Assembly (NCBI GenBank): GCA_026985495.1
Contig: JALSQJ010000215.1
Location: forward strand, 1-7,665
Source: Campylobacteraceae bacterium
GTDB taxonomy: Bacteria > Campylobacterota > Campylobacteria > Campylobacterales > Sulfurovaceae
Length of the DNA stretch: 7,665 nucleotides
Reading direction: 5' to 3'
Shown: positions 7,219 to 7,665 of the stretch, one piece after another
How the letters are laid out: the number at the start of each line of letters is the position of its first letter
Position numbering within the stretch: the first letter of the stretch is position 1
Position numbers and translations under genes: made by a program
The notes under the pieces: generated by a model
What the model was told of the DNA's origin: nothing
The model's input: the letters and a program-made list of their open reading frames with translations, nothing else
The model's database searches: none

Positions 7219-7237
7219 TTAACTATAGATTAACTAT
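7219..7237 (+). repeat. Short direct repeat TTAACTAT x2
   Basis: TTAACTAT occurs at 7219-7226 and again at 7230-7237, an 11-nt period or about one helical turn. The first copy overlaps the loop and right arm of a weak 6-bp hairpin (TCTATA 7210-7215 with TATAGA 7224-7229) just after the kdsB stop. There is no T-run, so it is a poor terminator. It could be a tandem protein-binding site or chance in AT-rich DNA. Confidence 0.3.
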
Positions 7238-7266
7238 TCATTTTCCATTGGTTTATTCTACTACTC

Positions 7267-7272
7267 TATAAT
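7267..7272 (+). promoter_or_regulatory. Possible distal -10 box (P1) upstream of htrA
   Basis: A perfect TATAAT within ACTCTATAATAAC, T-rich upstream (7240-7260) and without a good -35. A start near 7279 would produce an RNA that immediately enters the two inverted repeats at 7288-7326 and 7330-7405. That RNA would be either a leader of about 160 nt for htrA or a separate small RNA. The evidence is sequence match and position only. Confidence 0.4.
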
Positions 7273-7287
7273 AACGATATGAAAGAT

Positions 7288-7326
7288 GTATCTAAAAGGT
7301 TTTAACTCCTTTGTACTTTTAGATAC
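7288..7326 (+). repeat. Perfect 11-bp inverted repeat (hairpin A)
   Basis: GTATCTAAAAG (7288-7298) is matched exactly by CTTTTAGATAC (7316-7326) around a 17-nt spacer. A second, overlapping stem is possible inside it: AAAGG (7295-7299) with CCTTT (7308-7312). The innermost four pairs of the long stem therefore compete with the inner one. There is no T-run on either side, so it is not a normal intrinsic terminator. It could be an RNA leader structure or an operator. Confidence 0.75.
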
Positions 7327-7329
7327 TAC

Positions 7330-7405
7330 TGTTGTTAAAAAGTTTGTAAACAAGAATACCTCCTTTTCTCCCTCTCTTTTACTTTTCAAAAACTTTTTAA
7401 CAACA
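7330..7405 (+). repeat. Perfect 16-bp inverted repeat (hairpin B) with pyrimidine-rich loop
   Basis: TGTTGTTAAAAAGTTT (7330-7345) is matched exactly by AAACTTTTTAACAACA (7390-7405), 44 nt apart and 60 bp centre to centre. An adjoining inner stem, GTAAA (7346-7350) with TTTAC (7378-7382), could lengthen it with a 7-nt bulge. The spacer holds an unbroken 22-nt pyrimidine run (7359-7380). The right arm ends 7 nt before the proximal TATAAT of htrA. No target-site duplication is obvious at its ends and no T-run follows. Confidence 0.8.
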
Positions 7406-7412
7406 CTTTCAC

Positions 7413-7418
7413 TATAAT
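7413..7418 (+). promoter_or_regulatory. Proximal -10 box (P2) for htrA
   Basis: A perfect TATAAT 20 nt before the htrA ATG gives an expected start near 7425 and a very short leader carrying AAAAAAGGA (7425-7433). The right arm of the 16-bp inverted repeat (7390-7405) would then cover about -35 to -20, where a bound regulator could block or assist RNA polymerase. Confidence 0.55.
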
Positions 7419-7438
7419 AATTTTAAAAAAGGATTTCA

Positions 7439-7665
7439 ATGCATAAATCAATACTACTCTCAACCCTCTTATCTGTTACTCTTTTAGCTGGTACTGTTAC
7501 CTTTAAAGAGGCTTCATCTAATCCTATACATAAACTTCCTAGTGGGAAAAATGAGATATTATCATTTCATGAGATTCTAAAAGACTCCATGAATTCTGTT
7601 GTAAATATATCTACAAAAACCATTGTACAGAACAATCAAGCACAAAATAGACTCTACAATGACCC
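7439..7665 (+). CDS. htrA: HtrA/DegQ-type periplasmic serine protease (3' end missing)
   Basis: N-terminal 75 residues of a probable Do-family serine protease/chaperone, which in the family degrades or refolds damaged proteins in the periplasm. ATG 7439 has AAGGA at 7429-7433, 5 nt upstream. A signal peptide is clear: a short basic N-terminus (MHK) and a hydrophobic core at residues 5-22 (ILLSTLLSVTLLAGTVTF), with cleavage probably in the next few residues; there is no lipobox cysteine. The mature start has the family pattern F-x-x-I/V-L-x-x-x-x-x-SVVNIST (residues 43-59), then a linker ending in a YNDP segment, where HtrA proteins carry NDPFF. The catalytic His, Asp and Ser and the PDZ domains lie beyond the window, so the identity rests on this N-terminal pattern. 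Two TATAAT boxes and two inverted repeats precede it. Confidence 0.82.
   Translation, partial: MHKSILLSTLLSVTLLAGTVTFKEASSNPIHKLPSGKNEILSFHEILKDSMNSVVNISTKTIVQNNQAQNRLYND

Noticed and set aside
7279..7305. Nine-codon ATG frame (ending TAA) at the start of the presumed distal htrA transcript, as a leader peptide
   Set aside because: No ribosome binding site precedes it, and it shows no run of a regulatory amino acid codon.
7330..7405. Miniature transposable element (MITE) explanation for the 16-bp inverted repeat
   Set aside because: The 76-bp size and terminal repeats fit loosely, but no target-site duplication is visible and no second copy exists in the window. Other copies in the genome would reopen this.
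7288..7412. Intrinsic terminator for kdsB at either inverted repeat
   Set aside because: Neither stem is followed by a T-run on the plus strand (next bases TACTG and CTTTC), and both lie far from the kdsB stop.

Overview
The window looks like ordinary chromosome from an AT-rich Gram-negative bacterium. The best guess is a Campylobacterota (Epsilonproteobacteria) member of the Sulfurovum/Sulfurimonas type. kdsB implies Kdo-containing LPS or lipooligosaccharide. The HtrA N-terminus resembles epsilonproteobacterial homologues. Several intergenic regions carry a good TATAAT without a convincing -35 hexamer, as is usual for sigma70 promoters in this group. The taxonomic call rests on family resemblance and recall, not on a search.

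Layout. (1) Positions 1-2548, + strand: the 3' part of a SUF iron-sulfur cluster operon, namely the end of sufC, then sufD, sufE and a MIP18/DUF59 (SufT-like) gene. The genes are 0-2 nt apart or overlap by 1 nt, and a hairpin-plus-T-run terminator overlaps the last stop codon. (2) Positions 2549-2790 (242 nt): a convergent gap holding the terminator, a TATAAT box, a strong Shine-Dalgarno sequence and a possible 37-codon gene. (3) Positions 2791-6363, - strand: a TSUP (TauE/SafE-type) membrane transporter followed after 6 nt by full-length uvrA. (4) Positions 6364-6483: a short divergent promoter region. (5) Positions 6484-7209, + strand: kdsB. (6) Positions 7210-7438 (229 nt): an intergenic region with two perfect inverted repeats (11 bp and 16 bp arms) between two TATAAT boxes. 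(7) Positions 7439-7665: the exported N-terminus of an HtrA/DegQ-type periplasmic serine protease, cut by the window end.

How the genes work together. SufC and SufD (with SufB, presumably upstream) form the scaffold that assembles Fe-S clusters. SufE carries persulfide sulfur to it, and the DUF59 protein probably helps cluster maturation or delivery. The SufE partner desulfurase SufS is not between sufD and sufE, so it must lie elsewhere. UvrA (DNA damage recognition), KdsB (LPS core precursor activation) and HtrA (envelope protein quality control) are unrelated housekeeping functions.

No clearly novel multi-gene system is visible. The parts that known genes do not explain are the structured kdsB-htrA intergenic region and the possible small gene after the suf operon. 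No gap without a gene exceeds 300 bases. No tRNA, rRNA, CRISPR array, insertion sequence or recognisable phage gene was seen.
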